From NCBI RefSeq assembly GCF_023716665.1, contig NZ_CP071859.1, positions 1,798,001 through 1,862,000 of the forward strand: a DNA stretch of 64,000 nucleotides. Reading direction: 5' to 3'. A model generated the notes under the pieces. That model did no database searches. It had not been told where the DNA came from and saw only the letters and a program-made list of their open reading frames with translations. The position numbers were made by a program, and so were the translations under genes. This DNA comes from Vibrio sp. SCSIO 43135. Its GTDB lineage: Bacteria; Pseudomonadota; Gammaproteobacteria; Enterobacterales; Vibrionaceae. This document shows, one piece after another, positions 54,229-64,000 of the stretch. Position 1 is the stretch's first letter, and each line of letters begins with the position of its first letter.

Positions 54229-54843
54229 ATGAAAACTGCAACTATATCGACGCTCACTTTACTCGTAGCCGGCTTTGCCATGAGTGGTTGCGCCAATGAC
54301 GATTACCCCTATATCGATACACCGCAAGCGAAACAAATTTCTGACCTATTAGATGACGATAGAGATGGCGTCGTTAATGCTCGCGATATTTGCCCGGGCA
54401 CCCCAAAAGGTTCAAGTGTCGATAATGATGGCTGTGGCGAAACCATACGCTCAGAGGACACACGTCAACTACGTATCTTATTTGCTCACAATTCCTATGA
54501 AATCAACCCAGTATTTGGTAGCCAGATACAGACGATGGCTGATTTCTTGAAAGTTTATAAATCTGCCTCAATAGAAATTCAAGGCTACGCAAGTAAGGTG
54601 GGTGCACCAGAGTACAACTTAGAGCTTTCTAAGAAACGGGCACACACTGTGGAAGATAAGCTACTTTCTTACGAAATCGACCCTAAACGTGTAAGAGTGG
54701 TGGGCTATGGCGAAACCCGACTCGAAACTGATGGTGACGACCCTGCCTCCCACGCAGCAAACCGAAAGGTTACCGCAACGGTAGTTGGGCTAAAAGAAGA
54801 AGTGGTTGAAGAATGGAACATATTCACCACCCTAGAAAAATAA
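54229..54843 (+). CDS. OmpA-family lipoprotein with a TSP3-like calcium motif
   Basis: 204 residues. The N-terminus is a lipoprotein signal with lipobox MSGC, Cys at about residue 20. Next is a thrombospondin type 3-like stretch (DLLDDDRDGVVNARDICPGT), probably Ca2+ binding. The C-terminal OmpA domain (about 75–190) contains IEIQGYASKVGAPEYNLELS and KKRAHTV, which would bind peptidoglycan. The ATG two bases after the TolC stop is preferred over an in-frame ATG at 54202 inside the TolC gene. It probably anchors the adhesin channel to the cell wall; similar genes accompany LapA/BpfA-type loci. Confidence 0.88.
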   Translation: MKTATISTLTLLVAGFAMSGCANDDYPYIDTPQAKQISDLLDDDRDGVVNARDICPGTPKGSSVDNDGCGETIRSEDTRQLRILFAHNSYEINPVFGSQIQTMADFLKVYKSASIEIQGYASKVGAPEYNLELSKKRAHTVEDKLLSYEIDPKRVRVVGYGETRLETDGDDPASHAANRKVTATVVGLKEEVVEEWNIFTTLEK

Positions 54844-54844
54844 A

Positions 54845-54869
54845 AAAACGCTCCCATCGGGAGCGTTTT
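54845..54869. terminator. Bidirectional terminator
   Basis: AAAACGCTCCC paired with GGGAGCGTTTT around a three-base loop, with A/T-runs on both sides. It ends the TolC–OmpA operon and the convergent mrp operon. Confidence 0.9.
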
Positions 54870-54879
54870 CAATTCTAAC

Positions 54880-55254
54880 TTAGTTACGTTTTTGGTCGCA
54901 TTTACTCGATAGTTGGTGCGTATCCATATCGTACTGTTCTTTAATTGCATCCTTCACTGTTCCTTCCCAAACAGGAACCCCAACGAAGTAACTGGTTCTT
55001 GCAACCACATGCGCCGCAATTGGTGCTGTGAACATAACAAAGAAAATCACAGCAATAGCACGGACAACAATCGAAGTGTCTTCCCAGAACACAATCGCAA
55101 ACACGATAACCAACAAACCAACGCCAAGTGCACCTGCTTTTGTCGTTGCGTGCATTCGAGTCAATACATCTGGCATTCGGTTCAAGCCAATACCTGCCAG
55201 CAGCATCAAAAAGGCCCCCATTAGGGCAAAAAATGCTATTACATAATCAATCAT
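54880..55254 (-). CDS. mrpG: Mrp Na+/H+ antiporter subunit G
   Basis: A 124-residue protein with three membrane helices, last in the seven-gene mrp operon. GIGLNRMPDVLTRMHATTKAG is the conserved MnhG/MrpG segment. Its start overlaps the mrpF stop by eight bases. MrpG is required for the antiporter complex but carries no known transport path itself. The C-terminal tail is hydrophilic and cytoplasmic. Confidence 0.93.
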   Translation of the reverse strand: MIDYVIAFFALMGAFLMLLAGIGLNRMPDVLTRMHATTKAGALGVGLLVIVFAIVFWEDTSIVVRAIAVIFFVMFTAPIAAHVVARTSYFVGVPVWEGTVKDAIKEQYDMDTHQLSSKCDQKRN

Positions 55255-55522
55255 CTTTTACTCCTCTTTGCTCTAAGTAACGTGAAAAACCCACCGCGGC
55301 TAGGAATGACGTTAACGCCAAAGCGATAGCCACATCGATGAACTTCGGTTCGTCATAAGCGATACTATAAAGAACAACCAAACCTACCGTCAGTGACGCC
55401 ATTAACTCCAATGCGATCACGCGATCTGGCAAAGATGGGCCTTTTAGCAAGCGAACTAAAGCCAATAACATCGAAATGATCAGCATAAAGAAACAAATAC
55501 CGTATACAGTCTCTAACATCAT
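55247..55522 (-). CDS. mrpF: Mrp Na+/H+ antiporter subunit F
   Basis: A 91-residue protein with three membrane helices and the MrpF core LKGPSLPDRVIALELMAS. It lies two bases after mrpE and overlaps mrpG. Two ATG codons in a row occur at the start; the first is used here. It is a structural subunit of the Mrp complex, related to small subunits found beside complex I-like antiporters. Confidence 0.93.
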   Translation of the reverse strand: MMLETVYGICFFMLIISMLLALVRLLKGPSLPDRVIALELMASLTVGLVVLYSIAYDEPKFIDVAIALALTSFLAAVGFSRYLEQRGVKDD

Positions 55523-55524
55523 CT

Positions 55525-55998
55525 CTACCCCAGTAAGTCCATAACCATAGCTTCAAGTCGCTTAAACTCAGCGATGTGCAGCTCTTCATCTTCAAAGTAC
55601 ATGATGTGTACGTACAGCACTTTTTTGTCGGTAGACACGTCAAGCGCTAGTGAACCCGGGGTTACAGTGATTAGGTTTGAAAACACTGTAATAGCACCAT
55701 CTGTTTCTAGATCGAGTGGTACACCGATAACCGCAGGCTTCATCAGGTGCGTCGGAGTTAATACATCATATGCCACTCGAGCGTTCGCTTTAATCAAGTC
55801 CCAAATAAAGAACAAGATAAAGTTCGTCAACTTAGGCAACTTACCAAAGTACGTACCGAACAATGGTCGATCACGTAACACATACGCCAATACGATGTAA
55901 CTCATGATCATACCGGCAAACAGGTTCGAAATTGTGTAGGTTCCTGAGAGCACCAGCCAAGCTAGTGCCAACATCATATTCCATCCAAATGCTTTCAT
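55525..55998 (-). CDS. mrpE: Mrp Na+/H+ antiporter subunit E
   Basis: A 157-residue protein with an N-terminal pair of membrane helices and a cytoplasmic domain. The segment NLITVTPGSLALDVS is the MrpE/MnhE family core. It begins two bases after mrpD. MrpE contributes to assembly and activity of the multi-subunit antiporter. Confidence 0.93.
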   Translation of the reverse strand: MKAFGWNMMLALAWLVLSGTYTISNLFAGMIMSYIVLAYVLRDRPLFGTYFGKLPKLTNFILFFIWDLIKANARVAYDVLTPTHLMKPAVIGVPLDLETDGAITVFSNLITVTPGSLALDVSTDKKVLYVHIMYFEDEELHIAEFKRLEAMVMDLLG

Positions 55999-56000
55999 GA

Positions 56001-57491
56001 TTAGCCCCCTAGCACCGCTTGAATGTACTGCTGAGGATCTAAGATCTGGTCGGCAGTCATTGAAGCTAATTCAACGAACCACTGTGCATTGATACCAATT
56101 GTCACCGTGAGGATAGCCATCAAGATGATTGGTAAGTACAAACATAATCTTTCTGAGTCAGACATTGGTGGCAATGTTTCTGCATCCTCTGGCAACTTCT
56201 TCCAGAATGCTTCCGCCCAAATCTTGATCATTGAATACATTGTTAGTAAACCAACCGCTAGAGAAGCAATCACACCTATCCACTCTTTTGCTTCAATACC
56301 CGCTTTAATGACAACGAATTTAGCAAAGAAGCCTGATAGCGGTGGGATACCCGCAAGTGACATTGCTGGAATCGCAAACAAAATCGCTAAGAATGGTGCA
56401 GATTTATACAGCCCACCTAACCTATCTAACTGGTAAGAACCATGCAGTCGATGCATCACACCACCAATAAGGAATAAGTTTGTTTTTACAATGATGTGGT
56501 GGAACAAGTAAAACACACCACCAAGGATCGCTAACGGAGTAAACAGCGCTAGGCCCAAGATCATGTAACCAATCTGGCTGACAATGTGGAAAGATAAAAT
56601 TCTTCTCACTTCATATTGCGCAGCAGCACCAAGTACACCTGTTACCATGGTAAATATACCCATCCACATCAGTAGCGTGTTATGGGTAAAGGCTAGATCA
56701 CCAACAAACACCACACTGAATACACGGTACAATGCGTAGACACCTACTTTAGTGAGTAGGCCTGCAAACACCGCCGAGATCGCAACCGGTGGCGTATGGT
56801 ATGACGCAGGTAACCAGAAGAACAATGGAAATGCCGCCGCTTTGATACCAAATGCAACCAAGAACAACAGCGAAATGACAGTGACAACTTCTGGGTTGTC
56901 AGAGCCTGCTAACTTCTGACCTAGATCTGCAATACTCAACGTACCCGCGTACGCATATAGCAAACCAATTGCGCTTAAGAATAACGCTGAAGACAGTAAG
57001 TTCAGTGTGACATATTTTAGTGCACCTTCCATCTGGCTGCGTTCGCCGCCAAGGATAAGCAGACCGAACGATGCCACAAGCATGATCTCAAACCAAACAT
57101 ACAGGTTAAAGATATCACCGGTTAGAAATGAGCCGACTACACCAGCAAGCATCAAATGCAGCAATGGATAAAAGCCGAATTTCTCATGCTCTTCCGTCAT
57201 CGTAGCAAGTGCGTAGATCGAAATACAAAACGCAACCACAGCCGACACAGTCACCATAACAACGGCAAGCAAGTCAGCGACTAAAGAAATACCAAATGGT
57301 GCTTCCCAGCCACCTAAGGTAATCACTTGAATGCCATCATTGTAGACTGTGTTAAACAGCGTAACAGCGGCAATTAACAACGCGAAATTTGAAAATACAC
57401 TGATCCAGCGTTGCAATGTTTGATGCTTCCACAACACCATAGAAAGTGCTGCTGCAAGCATCGGGATCAGTACTGGCATTAATAGCATCAT
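56001..57491 (-). CDS. mrpD: Mrp Na+/H+ antiporter subunit D
   Basis: A 496-residue NuoN/M-like antiporter subunit with about 14 membrane helices. The conserved Glu lies in [14 protein letters not shown] and the conserved Lys in [15 protein letters not shown], the residues used for proton movement in this family. It overlaps mrpC by ATGA. Together with MrpA it forms the ion-translocating core. Confidence 0.95.
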   Translation of the reverse strand: MMLLMPVLIPMLAAALSMVLWKHQTLQRWISVFSNFALLIAAVTLFNTVYNDGIQVITLGGWEAPFGISLVADLLAVVMVTVSAVVAFCISIYALATMTEEHEKFGFYPLLHLMLAGVVGSFLTGDIFNLYVWFEIMLVASFGLLILGGERSQMEGALKYVTLNLLSSALFLSAIGLLYAYAGTLSIADLGQKLAGSDNPEVVTVISLLFLVAFGIKAAAFPLFFWLPASYHTPPVAISAVFAGLLTKVGVYALYRVFSVVFVGDLAFTHNTLLMWMGIFTMVTGVLGAAAQYEVRRILSFHIVSQIGYMILGLALFTPLAILGGVFYLFHHIIVKTNLFLIGGVMHRLHGSYQLDRLGGLYKSAPFLAILFAIPAMSLAGIPPLSGFFAKFVVIKAGIEAKEWIGVIASLAVGLLTMYSMIKIWAEAFWKKLPEDAETLPPMSDSERLCLYLPIILMAILTVTIGINAQWFVELASMTADQILDPQQYIQAVLGG

Positions 57492-57841
57492 AGTTGTGAA
57501 TCTGTACTCTTCATTTCGTTCATATCGTCTGCTCCAATCACTTTATAAGCTCGTTTGATTAGAACCACGGCAAAAGCTAAAACACCAAAACTAATCACAA
57601 TCGCAGTCAGGATAAGCGCCTGAGGCAGCGGGTCTGCAATTTGTCCTACAGGCCCGGACATCCCTTCTTCGATTAATGGTGGGGCTCCACGAACAAGACC
57701 ACCACCGGTAAAGATGAGTAAGTTAGCGGCGTTCGAAAGGATGATGAGACCAATCACCAACTTAACGACACTTCGGCGCAACATCATGTAAAGCGCGGCG
57801 GCATATAACGCGCCAATCACTATGGCAAATAACGTTGTCAT
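57488..57841 (-). CDS. mrpC: Mrp Na+/H+ antiporter subunit C
   Basis: A 117-residue NuoK-like protein with three membrane helices; [17 protein letters not shown] and [17 protein letters not shown] are family hallmarks. It directly abuts mrpB and overlaps mrpD by four bases. Confidence 0.95.
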   Translation of the reverse strand: MTTLFAIVIGALYAAALYMMLRRSVVKLVIGLIILSNAANLLIFTGGGLVRGAPPLIEEGMSGPVGQIADPLPQALILTAIVISFGVLAFAVVLIKRAYKVIGADDMNEMKSTDSQL

Positions 57842-58276
57842 TTAGTCCTCCAACTGCGCAAGTGAAAACAGCAGCGTTGTAACCATGCCCAAAACGACAA
57901 GATAAACACCGATATCGAAAATCAAAGGGGTACTAATTTTTAGTTCACCCAAACCAGGAACTTGCACATACCACCAAACAGCACTGAGGAAAGGGCTGCC
58001 AGATTTAATTACACCGACGAAGCCACTCATCATCGAAATCAACAGGCCCCCACCCATTAAATATGAGCTATCAATACCAATTAATTTTCTAGTTTGCTTG
58101 GCGTCGAATGCGAACAAGTGCAAAGCAAACGCGCTTGATGCAACAAGGCCTGCGATGAAGCCACCACCAGGTTCATCGTGCCCTCGGAGTAGCAAGAATA
58201 CTGAGTACAACAGCAACATCGGCAATAGGAAACGCGCAATGACCTGTAAAATAAGTGAAGTACTTGTATTGTTCAT
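57842..58276 (-). CDS. mrpB: Mrp Na+/H+ antiporter subunit B
   Basis: A 144-residue protein with four membrane helices and the MnhB signature [18 protein letters not shown]. Its start overlaps the mrpA stop (TAATG). The related domain is also fused to the end of MrpA. Confidence 0.95.
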   Translation of the reverse strand: MNNTSTSLILQVIARFLLPMLLLYSVFLLLRGHDEPGGGFIAGLVASSAFALHLFAFDAKQTRKLIGIDSSYLMGGGLLISMMSGFVGVIKSGSPFLSAVWWYVQVPGLGELKISTPLIFDIGVYLVVLGMVTTLLFSLAQLED

Positions 58277-60564
58277 TACTGTTCCTTCTTAGTTCTAAGC
58301 ATTGCTGTCACACCGATAGCAGCCAGTGACAATACGAATAGTTCACCCAGCGTATCCAGCGCACGGTAATCAACCAGAATAACGTTAACAATGTTACGGC
58401 CTTTTGCGATTGGGTAACTGTTCTCAATCAGATAACCGCTGATGCCACCAGGCATTGCGAAATGGACCGCTGTAAGAAGTAGAACCGCCATCATCGCACC
58501 AAACATAATTGCAACAATGCAGTCTCTCCATCGCGTATCCGAGCTAGAAAGTTTTTGGAACTTAGGTAATTTGAACAGAACCAGTACCAACATGATGACA
58601 GTAAGTGTTTCAATCAGAACCTGAGTAATTGCTAGATCAGGAGCACTAAAGAACACGTAAATCAGCGCCATAGAGAAACCTAGCGCACCTATTGCAGCGA
58701 CCGAACCTAAACGCAGTGGCGTAGTACAGGCGTAGAAGATAACCGCTAAAATAATGACTGAGATACCAATGTCTTTAATCGTCACATCAGAGAAATCAAT
58801 CTCCCAATGGAAGCCGACCTTGGTGTACATGGCGTAGCCCACTAGAGCAATAGTGGTCATGAAAATGGTCAAAATATAATTGCCCATATAGCCGTTTTGC
58901 AATTTAGCGGTCGACCACTTAGCTAATTTCACTAGGTTATCCATAAAGATGTCGTAACCGCGCTCTGGCCCACACTTCAACAGTGGTTTGGCTTGTGCTG
59001 CAGTAGCTCTTAGTGAATCCCACTTCTTAAACAGTACGTAACCAAGTACTAACGCCGTCACACTTATCATCAATGGAAGATTGATGCCGTGCCAAAGCGA
59101 AACATCTACCGTTTCCATATTTGTGCCAGAAATTGCATTCACAGCAGCTGTCACTAACGGCGTCACTAGGCTAGGAATTAATCCAAAGATTAAACCAACG
59201 ATAGACAATACAGTGAACCCTAAACGCATACCGATAGGTGCTTCATGTGCTTGTTTTGGTGTTTCTTTTTTCTTGCCCCAGAAAGGCTTAATAACAAGTA
59301 AGCAGGCACAGGCAACAATGAAAATAGAAGTCAATAGCGCCATGAATGCTAATAGTGCGGCCCAAGGGCTAGATAACACACCAGCAAGCATCATTTCTTT
59401 GCCAACAAAGCCAAACAGTGGCGGTACGCCCGCTAAAGCGAGTGCAGCAAGTGACATAAATGCAGCTGTGTATGGCATCGCTTTTCTTAAACCACCAAGC
59501 TCACGAACGTCTTTCGTTCCAGTTTCGTGGTCAATGGTACCCGCGGCCATGAACAGAGCACCTTTGTACAAAGCATGCCCTAGTAGGAACACAATCGTCG
59601 CAACCAAAGCCGCTTCGGTACCGATGCCGATAAGCATAGTTAACGTACCCAACGCCATCACCGTTGAGTAAGCAAGGATACGTTTAAGATCCGTACTGGT
59701 AACCGCCATCGTCGCACCAAGCAACATGGTGACAGCACCAAAACCAGTGAGAAGCAGAGTCCAAGTTTCATTACCAGCCATTGTTGGTTGCAAGCGAGCC
59801 ATTAGGTAGACACCCGCCTTCACCATCGTTGCTGAGTGAAGGTAAGAACTCACAGGCGTTGGGGCAGCCATGGCATTTGGCAGCCAGAAATGGAATGGGA
59901 ACTGCGCAGATTTCGTAAATGCCCCCAGTAAGATGGCAATCATCATTGCACCAAACAAAGGATGCAATTGCAGATCCGAACCTTGAGCGAGAATTTCTCT
60001 AACTTCGTATGTTCCAGCGATCATACCAAGCATAATGATGCCGGCCAACAAGGCTAAGCCACCACCTACGGTGACAATAAGACCTTGCAACGCAGAGCGA
60101 CGAGAAGATTCTTTTTCATGGTAGTAGCCGATAAGCATGTATGACGTAATACTGGTCAGTTCCCAGAACACGAACATCGCCATTAAGTTGCTTGATAGTA
60201 CGACTCCCAGCATGGCACCCATAAATGCCATTAGATACATCAACAACTTACGTTGATCTGGCTTGTTTGCTAGGTAGCTACCCGCGTAAACAATAACGAA
60301 AAAGCCAATGCCAGAGATCAGCAACGCGAACAGCAAGCTTAATCCATCAACCCAAAAATCAAGGCTGATCCCTAAACTTGGTACCCAATCGTAGCTAAAC
60401 AGCTGAGGTCCCTGCTCTGTAACAGCAGGTAATAGCGTTAAGAAGTAGACAAATAGAGTCGCAGGCAAGAGTGCGAGCAACTTACTCGTTTGCTCGCCAA
60501 AGCGACTAAATAGCCACGGAACAAACGCCGCCAGGATAAAACCGGACAGAACGGCAAACAGCAT
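58276..60564 (-). CDS. mrpA: Mrp Na+/H+ antiporter subunit A
   Basis: A 762-residue large subunit related to NuoL, first gene of the canonical order mrpABCDEFG. The NuoL-like part has [20 protein letters not shown] with the conserved Glu and [16 protein letters not shown] with the conserved Lys. The C-terminal third has additional MrpB-like helices, including [18 protein letters not shown]. The complex exports Na+ in exchange for H+ and supports growth in salt, alkali or bile-salt stress. GGAGG lies nine bases before the start. It is slightly shorter than the Bacillus protein (about 774–800). Confidence 0.95.
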   Translation of the reverse strand: MLFAVLSGFILAAFVPWLFSRFGEQTSKLLALLPATLFVYFLTLLPAVTEQGPQLFSYDWVPSLGISLDFWVDGLSLLFALLISGIGFFVIVYAGSYLANKPDQRKLLMYLMAFMGAMLGVVLSSNLMAMFVFWELTSITSYMLIGYYHEKESSRRSALQGLIVTVGGGLALLAGIIMLGMIAGTYEVREILAQGSDLQLHPLFGAMMIAILLGAFTKSAQFPFHFWLPNAMAAPTPVSSYLHSATMVKAGVYLMARLQPTMAGNETWTLLLTGFGAVTMLLGATMAVTSTDLKRILAYSTVMALGTLTMLIGIGTEAALVATIVFLLGHALYKGALFMAAGTIDHETGTKDVRELGGLRKAMPYTAAFMSLAALALAGVPPLFGFVGKEMMLAGVLSSPWAALLAFMALLTSIFIVACACLLVIKPFWGKKKETPKQAHEAPIGMRLGFTVLSIVGLIFGLIPSLVTPLVTAAVNAISGTNMETVDVSLWHGINLPLMISVTALVLGYVLFKKWDSLRATAAQAKPLLKCGPERGYDIFMDNLVKLAKWSTAKLQNGYMGNYILTIFMTTIALVGYAMYTKVGFHWEIDFSDVTIKDIGISVIILAVIFYACTTPLRLGSVAAIGALGFSMALIYVFFSAPDLAITQVLIETLTVIMLVLVLFKLPKFQKLSSSDTRWRDCIVAIMFGAMMAVLLLTAVHFAMPGGISGYLIENSYPIAKGRNIVNVILVDYRALDTLGELFVLSLAAIGVTAMLRTKKEQ

Positions 60565-60897
60565 TAAGAGTAGCCTCCAAAGACTTTAAAAAAAACTTTA
60601 GCGTAGATGCAAAACACACTCGAAAAGAACATTCCCTATTTAGGCATCCGCTTTCAATAATACATCAAGAAACTCATAGACATACTATACGGAACTACGC
60701 TCATAATTTGAGTAACATCACACTAAAGCTTAGAGATGAGAAGTCTATTCAAATTCTATTAACAAGAATATTCGCTTGTTATGAGCCAACACTTCGAAAA
60801 AACCGATACAAAAACCACAATTAGTAGGAAATACCACCAATATCATTCATTCTTATCGTTACAGTATCGATTATAAATTTCAATCAACATTCTAAAA
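60565..60897. other. Upstream region of the mrp operon
   Basis: An AT-rich gap of about 330 bases that must hold the mrp promoter. A TATAGT -10-like box (- strand, near 60685) is visible without a good -35. An inverted repeat TAACAAG-N8-CTTGTTA at 60760–60781 could be a regulator site. No gene is seen. Confidence 0.4.
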
Positions 60898-60932
60898 AAT
60901 CAGCCCAGTTTCGCAACGAAACTGGGCTGATT
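60898..60932 (-). terminator. Strong terminator of nhaA
   Basis: A perfect 16-bp stem, AATCAGCCCAGTTTCG with its complement, around a three-base loop. On the - strand it is followed by a run of six T. It lies 45 bases after the nhaA stop. Confidence 0.93.
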
Positions 60933-60977
60933 CTCGCATATTAAAACAAGTCACAAGTTAAAATAATATTATTGATT

Positions 60978-62141
60978 TCAACTAGTTGAAGGCTTAGTTT
61001 GATCCTTAGGCAAAGACATTCTTAATAAGATGTAACCCAGTATTGCTGAGACAGTCGACCCCATTAAAATGCCTAATCTCGCATATGTATCCAGCGACTC
61101 GGCTTCGAATTCAAAGGCGAGAGAAGAAATGAATATAGACATGGTAAAGCCGATCCCGCACAGCACAGATACCGCAAATATTTGGCGCATTCTTATCCCA
61201 GCAGGGAGCTCTGTTAGTTTCATCTTCAGCGACACCCAACAGAACAACATGATACCAATTGGTTTACCCACCAACAGACCTAAAGCGATTCCAAGCGGTA
61301 CCATAGACGTCAGCCCAGCAATAGACACGTTCTGAAGCGATAAGCCCGCATTGGCCAATGCGAACAAAGGCAGTACACCAAATGATACGTATGGATGGAG
61401 CGTGTGCTCTAGATGTTTCAATGGGGAGTGCTCACCATCTTTCCCTTTTAATGGGATAGCAAAACCAATCACCACGCCTGCAAGTGTCGCATGCACTCCA
61501 GATTTAAGTACCGCAAACCACAGTAAAGCGCCAATAATGAGATAAGGAGAGAGTTTTGTTACCTGCTTAGAATTGAGCCAAAATAAAGCTGCTGTGGAAA
61601 TAAACCCAAACGTCAGTGCGGAAGTCGATAAATCGGCCGTGTAAAAGAACGCAATGATAACCACGGCACCCAAATCATCGATGATCGCCAATGCAAGTAA
61701 GAACACTTTCAAACTGGCAGGTACCCTGTTACCTAGTAGCGCCATAATACCAAGCGCAAAGGCAATGTCAGTTGCCGCTGGGATTGCCCAACCGGCCATC
61801 GCTGCGTCATTGCCCCAGTTAAACATGACATAAACTAACGCTGGAACTGCCATTCCCCCAACGGCAGCAATCGCAGGAAACATCGCCGTTTCTTTTGATT
61901 TAAGAGCGCCTTCGACAAGTTCACGCTTTACTTCTAAGCCAATTAACAAGAAGAAGATGGCCATCAGGCCGTCATTAATCCAATGCGATAGAGACATCCC
62001 TAATAAGTAGGAGTGCAGGAAGCCTTGATAGTATTCATTAAGTGGGGAGTTAGCGATGAACATTGCTATGGCAGCTGCAACTACCAACAAAATCCCACTT
62101 GCAGACTCCATTCGCAAGAAGTCGCGAATCAATTTGTCCAT
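60978..62141 (-). CDS. nhaA: Na+/H+ antiporter NhaA
   Basis: A 387-residue inner-membrane antiporter, close in length to E. coli NhaA (388), exchanging two H+ for one Na+. The functional aspartates are present: [11 protein letters not shown] (Asp133 equivalent) and [11 protein letters not shown] (Asp163/164 equivalents). The basic residue of helix X lies in [10 protein letters not shown]. It is transcribed alone, away from the lipocalin operon and next to the Mrp genes. No nhaR regulator gene is in the window. Confidence 0.97.
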   Translation of the reverse strand: MDKLIRDFLRMESASGILLVVAAAIAMFIANSPLNEYYQGFLHSYLLGMSLSHWINDGLMAIFFLLIGLEVKRELVEGALKSKETAMFPAIAAVGGMAVPALVYVMFNWGNDAAMAGWAIPAATDIAFALGIMALLGNRVPASLKVFLLALAIIDDLGAVVIIAFFYTADLSTSALTFGFISTAALFWLNSKQVTKLSPYLIIGALLWFAVLKSGVHATLAGVVIGFAIPLKGKDGEHSPLKHLEHTLHPYVSFGVLPLFALANAGLSLQNVSIAGLTSMVPLGIALGLLVGKPIGIMLFCWVSLKMKLTELPAGIRMRQIFAVSVLCGIGFTMSIFISSLAFEFEAESLDTYARLGILMGSTVSAILGYILLRMSLPKDQTKPSTS

Positions 62142-62495
62142 TGTGACTGACCTTTTAACTGCTTCTTATAAAAGAAAAACCAAACGACTGGGCAAAAGAC
62201 ACGGCTAAATCACTACTCCACGATCTGCCATGCCAAAATTCAAAGAGTTAAACCAATCTAACCAATTGATAAATAATGAGGTATCAAATCGCTTAATCGA
62301 TAAGTCAACATTTGCGACCCATCACACTATCATCACATTCAGGTCTTTTCGCGAGCTCAAACTAGTCTGTTCAGACATCCATTTCTGGCTAGCATTTATA
62401 ACCAGTATAGATTATCTATCGACAATACAAGTTTTTAATTTATATGAAGATTACAGGAGGAAAGTGGCTGTGAAGTGTAGGAAGTGCACCGAAAC
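62142..62495. other. Upstream region of nhaA, no convincing gene
   Basis: 354 AT-rich bases between nhaA and the lipocalin-like gene (both - strand). An 89-codon + frame from 62230 lacks a ribosome site and runs into the neighbouring gene, so it is not called. The nhaA promoter should lie here, but no clear -35/-10 pair or operator was identified. No terminator hairpin was seen after the lipocalin-like gene. Confidence 0.45.
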
Positions 62496-63620
62496 CTAAT
62501 AACCAGTCAGTTGCATAAAGCCATTAGCAGTGTGTGTTCCTGTTGTTTGAATAGGTCCTTCCCAATACGGGATCACAAAAGGTAACCACAAAGATCGGTT
62601 GATTGCTTTGGTATTCAGTTCAATACCATGCTTTGGAACTGCAATAGCCCACTCGATCGGTAACTGTTTCCCATCTGCAACGGTACGATACAACGTCGGC
62701 TCCATTAAAATTTCATCGCCAGACAGTGCTATCGCCTTACCGCTTTTAGTCATCAGTGTGCCAAACATATATGGCATCTGCTGATCGTGACGGTAGCGAC
62801 TCACGGTTAAAGTGGTGTCGTTGTTCAAGTCGAACACAAACCAATCCCAGCCAACCTGTCCGGCTGCAATTAAGCCCGTGCCCCACTCTTTACTCATCCA
62901 AGCTTCGCCTTTCACTTCCACTGCACGGTTTTTATCAAGTTGTAGCCAGCCTTTGACCGACAAAAATGGTGCACTTAAGTTATAGGAAGCAATCGGAAGC
63001 AAATCATGTTTCTTTTGGTAGCCTTTGTCCCCAAGCAAAGCAAATGGTCCAGATGTTTTTGAACGTAACTGAAGAGCAAATTGATCGGTTTGGACATCAA
63101 GTTGACCAGGAAACGGCGTGTTGCCTAATGAACGCCAAGACCAGTTATCAAGCCAAAGTCGAAATGGTCGAACGATCATTCCCGCTTGGCCAATACCACC
63201 ACGAGCGATTCTTTGCTGCTTCCAAACCTTGTGCTTATTGGAAACCACTATGTGCGAAATATAGAGCTGTGGGCTCTGCCACCCGACCATATCGCGCTCA
63301 TCACTCGCTATGCGAATATAGCTCCATTGCACGCTGTATTTGTTGCCTTTTTTGTCTTCGACATTAGCGAAGTAATGCCACCACTCATGCTGATACTCTG
63401 GGTGGAAACGAAAGTCGTTTGGCAGTACCACAGGGTGGTTAGGTAAAACAGGCTCGAACACCTGCTTATTCGCTGGTTTTTGCACCAAGCTCAGTTCGTT
63501 GACCGCAGGTTTATTATCAGAGGATTCGGAGAGAAAATAGACGCCAAGCAAAATAGATAGCACAACACCTACAAGAATAAGTGCTGAGATACTTTTAAAT
63601 GACATCGACTTAAACTTCAT
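62496..63620 (-). CDS. Lipocalin-like (AttH/CrtC family) membrane-anchored hydrolase-like protein
   Basis: 374 residues. An N-terminal hydrophobic helix (about 10–31, ISALILVGVVLSILLGVYFL) anchors or exports it. The rest is the double lipocalin-like fold of the AttH/CrtC-type 'predicted secreted hydrolase' family, with HPEYQHEWWHYFANVEDKKG, WSWRSLGN and WMSKEWGTG. The substrate is unknown. Its ATG directly follows the stop of the permease gene (TAA-ATG), so the two are co-transcribed, as in att-type ABC operons. Confidence 0.82.
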   Translation of the reverse strand: MKFKSMSFKSISALILVGVVLSILLGVYFLSESSDNKPAVNELSLVQKPANKQVFEPVLPNHPVVLPNDFRFHPEYQHEWWHYFANVEDKKGNKYSVQWSYIRIASDERDMVGWQSPQLYISHIVVSNKHKVWKQQRIARGGIGQAGMIVRPFRLWLDNWSWRSLGNTPFPGQLDVQTDQFALQLRSKTSGPFALLGDKGYQKKHDLLPIASYNLSAPFLSVKGWLQLDKNRAVEVKGEAWMSKEWGTGLIAAGQVGWDWFVFDLNNDTTLTVSRYRHDQQMPYMFGTLMTKSGKAIALSGDEILMEPTLYRTVADGKQLPIEWAIAVPKHGIELNTKAINRSLWLPFVIPYWEGPIQTTGTHTANGFMQLTGY

Positions 63621-64000
63621 TTACAGCGCATCTCTCAAAGATTTCATTGGCGTGTTTCGCACCATACGGTAGACAGGTAACGCACCTGCGACCATCAGCG
63701 AGGACATCGCCCAGAATATGGTTTGCATATACTCAGCAGGGATAAATTGGAGCTCAAGAGTCCAGCCAAATGATTGCTTAATCACGATATCAACCACTAA
63801 GCTCGCCAGAGCAAGCCCCAATGGCATCGCAATAATGATGGCAATGGCACAAAAGACAAACAGTTGCAGACTCCCCATCAGAATCAATTCTTTACCCGAC
63901 ATCCCAAAGCAGCGCAATAGCGAAATATGCCGTTGACGGGAAACCTCACCCGCCAGGGTCGCAAAGAAGATACCAAACACAGCGATCACTAGCGTGATAT
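63621..64000 (-). CDS. FtsX/MacB-type ABC permease, C-terminal part (partial at window edge)
   Basis: At least 126 residues, open to base 64000; the true start is beyond the window. The visible part has the last membrane helices of an FtsX-like permease (ITLVIAVFGIFFATL, then LLRCFGMSGKELILMG, and the C-terminal helix). It ends with the family tail VYRMVRNTPMKSLRDAL. It probably moves a lipid or hydrophobic compound handled with the downstream lipocalin-like protein (inference). Confidence 0.85.
   Translation of the reverse strand, partial: ITLVIAVFGIFFATLAGEVSRQRHISLLRCFGMSGKELILMGSLQLFVFCAIAIIIAMPLGLALASLVVDIVIKQSFGWTLELQFIPAEYMQTIFWAMSSLMVAGALPVYRMVRNTPMKSLRDAL

Noticed and set aside
62230..62499. 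89-codon + strand frame upstream of nhaA
   Set aside because: It has no ribosome site, overlaps the end of the lipocalin-like gene, and its composition looks non-coding.

Overview
The window looks like chromosomal DNA of a marine Vibrio. The nrdA–nrdB–yfaE proteins are close to their enterobacterial counterparts. A norspermidine pathway (diaminobutyrate aminotransferase/decarboxylase fusion, carboxynorspermidine dehydrogenase, NspC), a seven-gene Mrp Na+/H+ antiporter and NhaA fit a salt-adapted Vibrionaceae genome. No rRNA, tRNA, CRISPR array, prophage or recognisable insertion sequence was seen.

Layout. (1) 1–1833: end of nrdA, then nrdB and yfaE, closed by a two-way terminator. (2) 1892–24532 (-): one uninterrupted 22.6-kb gene for a 7,546-residue cadherin-like tandem-repeat protein. 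It has three blocks of an 861-bp, three-domain super-repeat, with unlike modules between the blocks. (3) 24852–33520 (+): a tightly overlapping type I secretion operon: HlyD-type adaptor, degenerate histidine kinase with an intact receiver, TolC-type channel, and two different ABC half-exporters. (4) 33624–38103 (+): a receiver-helical-repeat protein, a stand-alone Hpt protein and a complete hybrid histidine kinase. (5) 38161–41777: a small hypothetical gene, a CinA-family gene, a DUF3943 envelope protein and a GcvR-like ACT protein. (6) 41781–47366 (-): norspermidine synthesis. (7) 47886–54843: a second adhesin, LapA/FrhA-like, with a TAAG LapG-type site and a type I secretion C-terminus, divergent from a TolC-like gene and an OmpA-type lipoprotein. 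(8) 54880–60564 (-): mrpABCDEFG. (9) 60978–62141 (-): nhaA. (10) 62496–64000 (-): a lipocalin-like secreted hydrolase and the end of an FtsX-type permease.

How it may work together (inference). The giant adhesin, its exporter and the phosphorelay genes form one divergent locus of about 36 kb. The exporter operon contains a kinase-like protein that has lost its phospho-accepting His (Tyr260) and its ATP-binding G boxes but keeps a normal receiver. The next operon supplies an active-looking kinase, a free Hpt and another receiver protein. This suggests a surface adhesin whose export is gated by phosphorylation inside the exporter complex. The giant protein has no visible LapG site or RTX array, unlike the second adhesin, so its retention and release probably differ. 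The second adhesin has a channel and an OmpA lipoprotein but no ABC or adaptor gene beside it. Norspermidine genes sit between the two adhesin loci; in V. cholerae norspermidine is a biofilm signal through NspS/MbaA, so much of the window may serve attachment.
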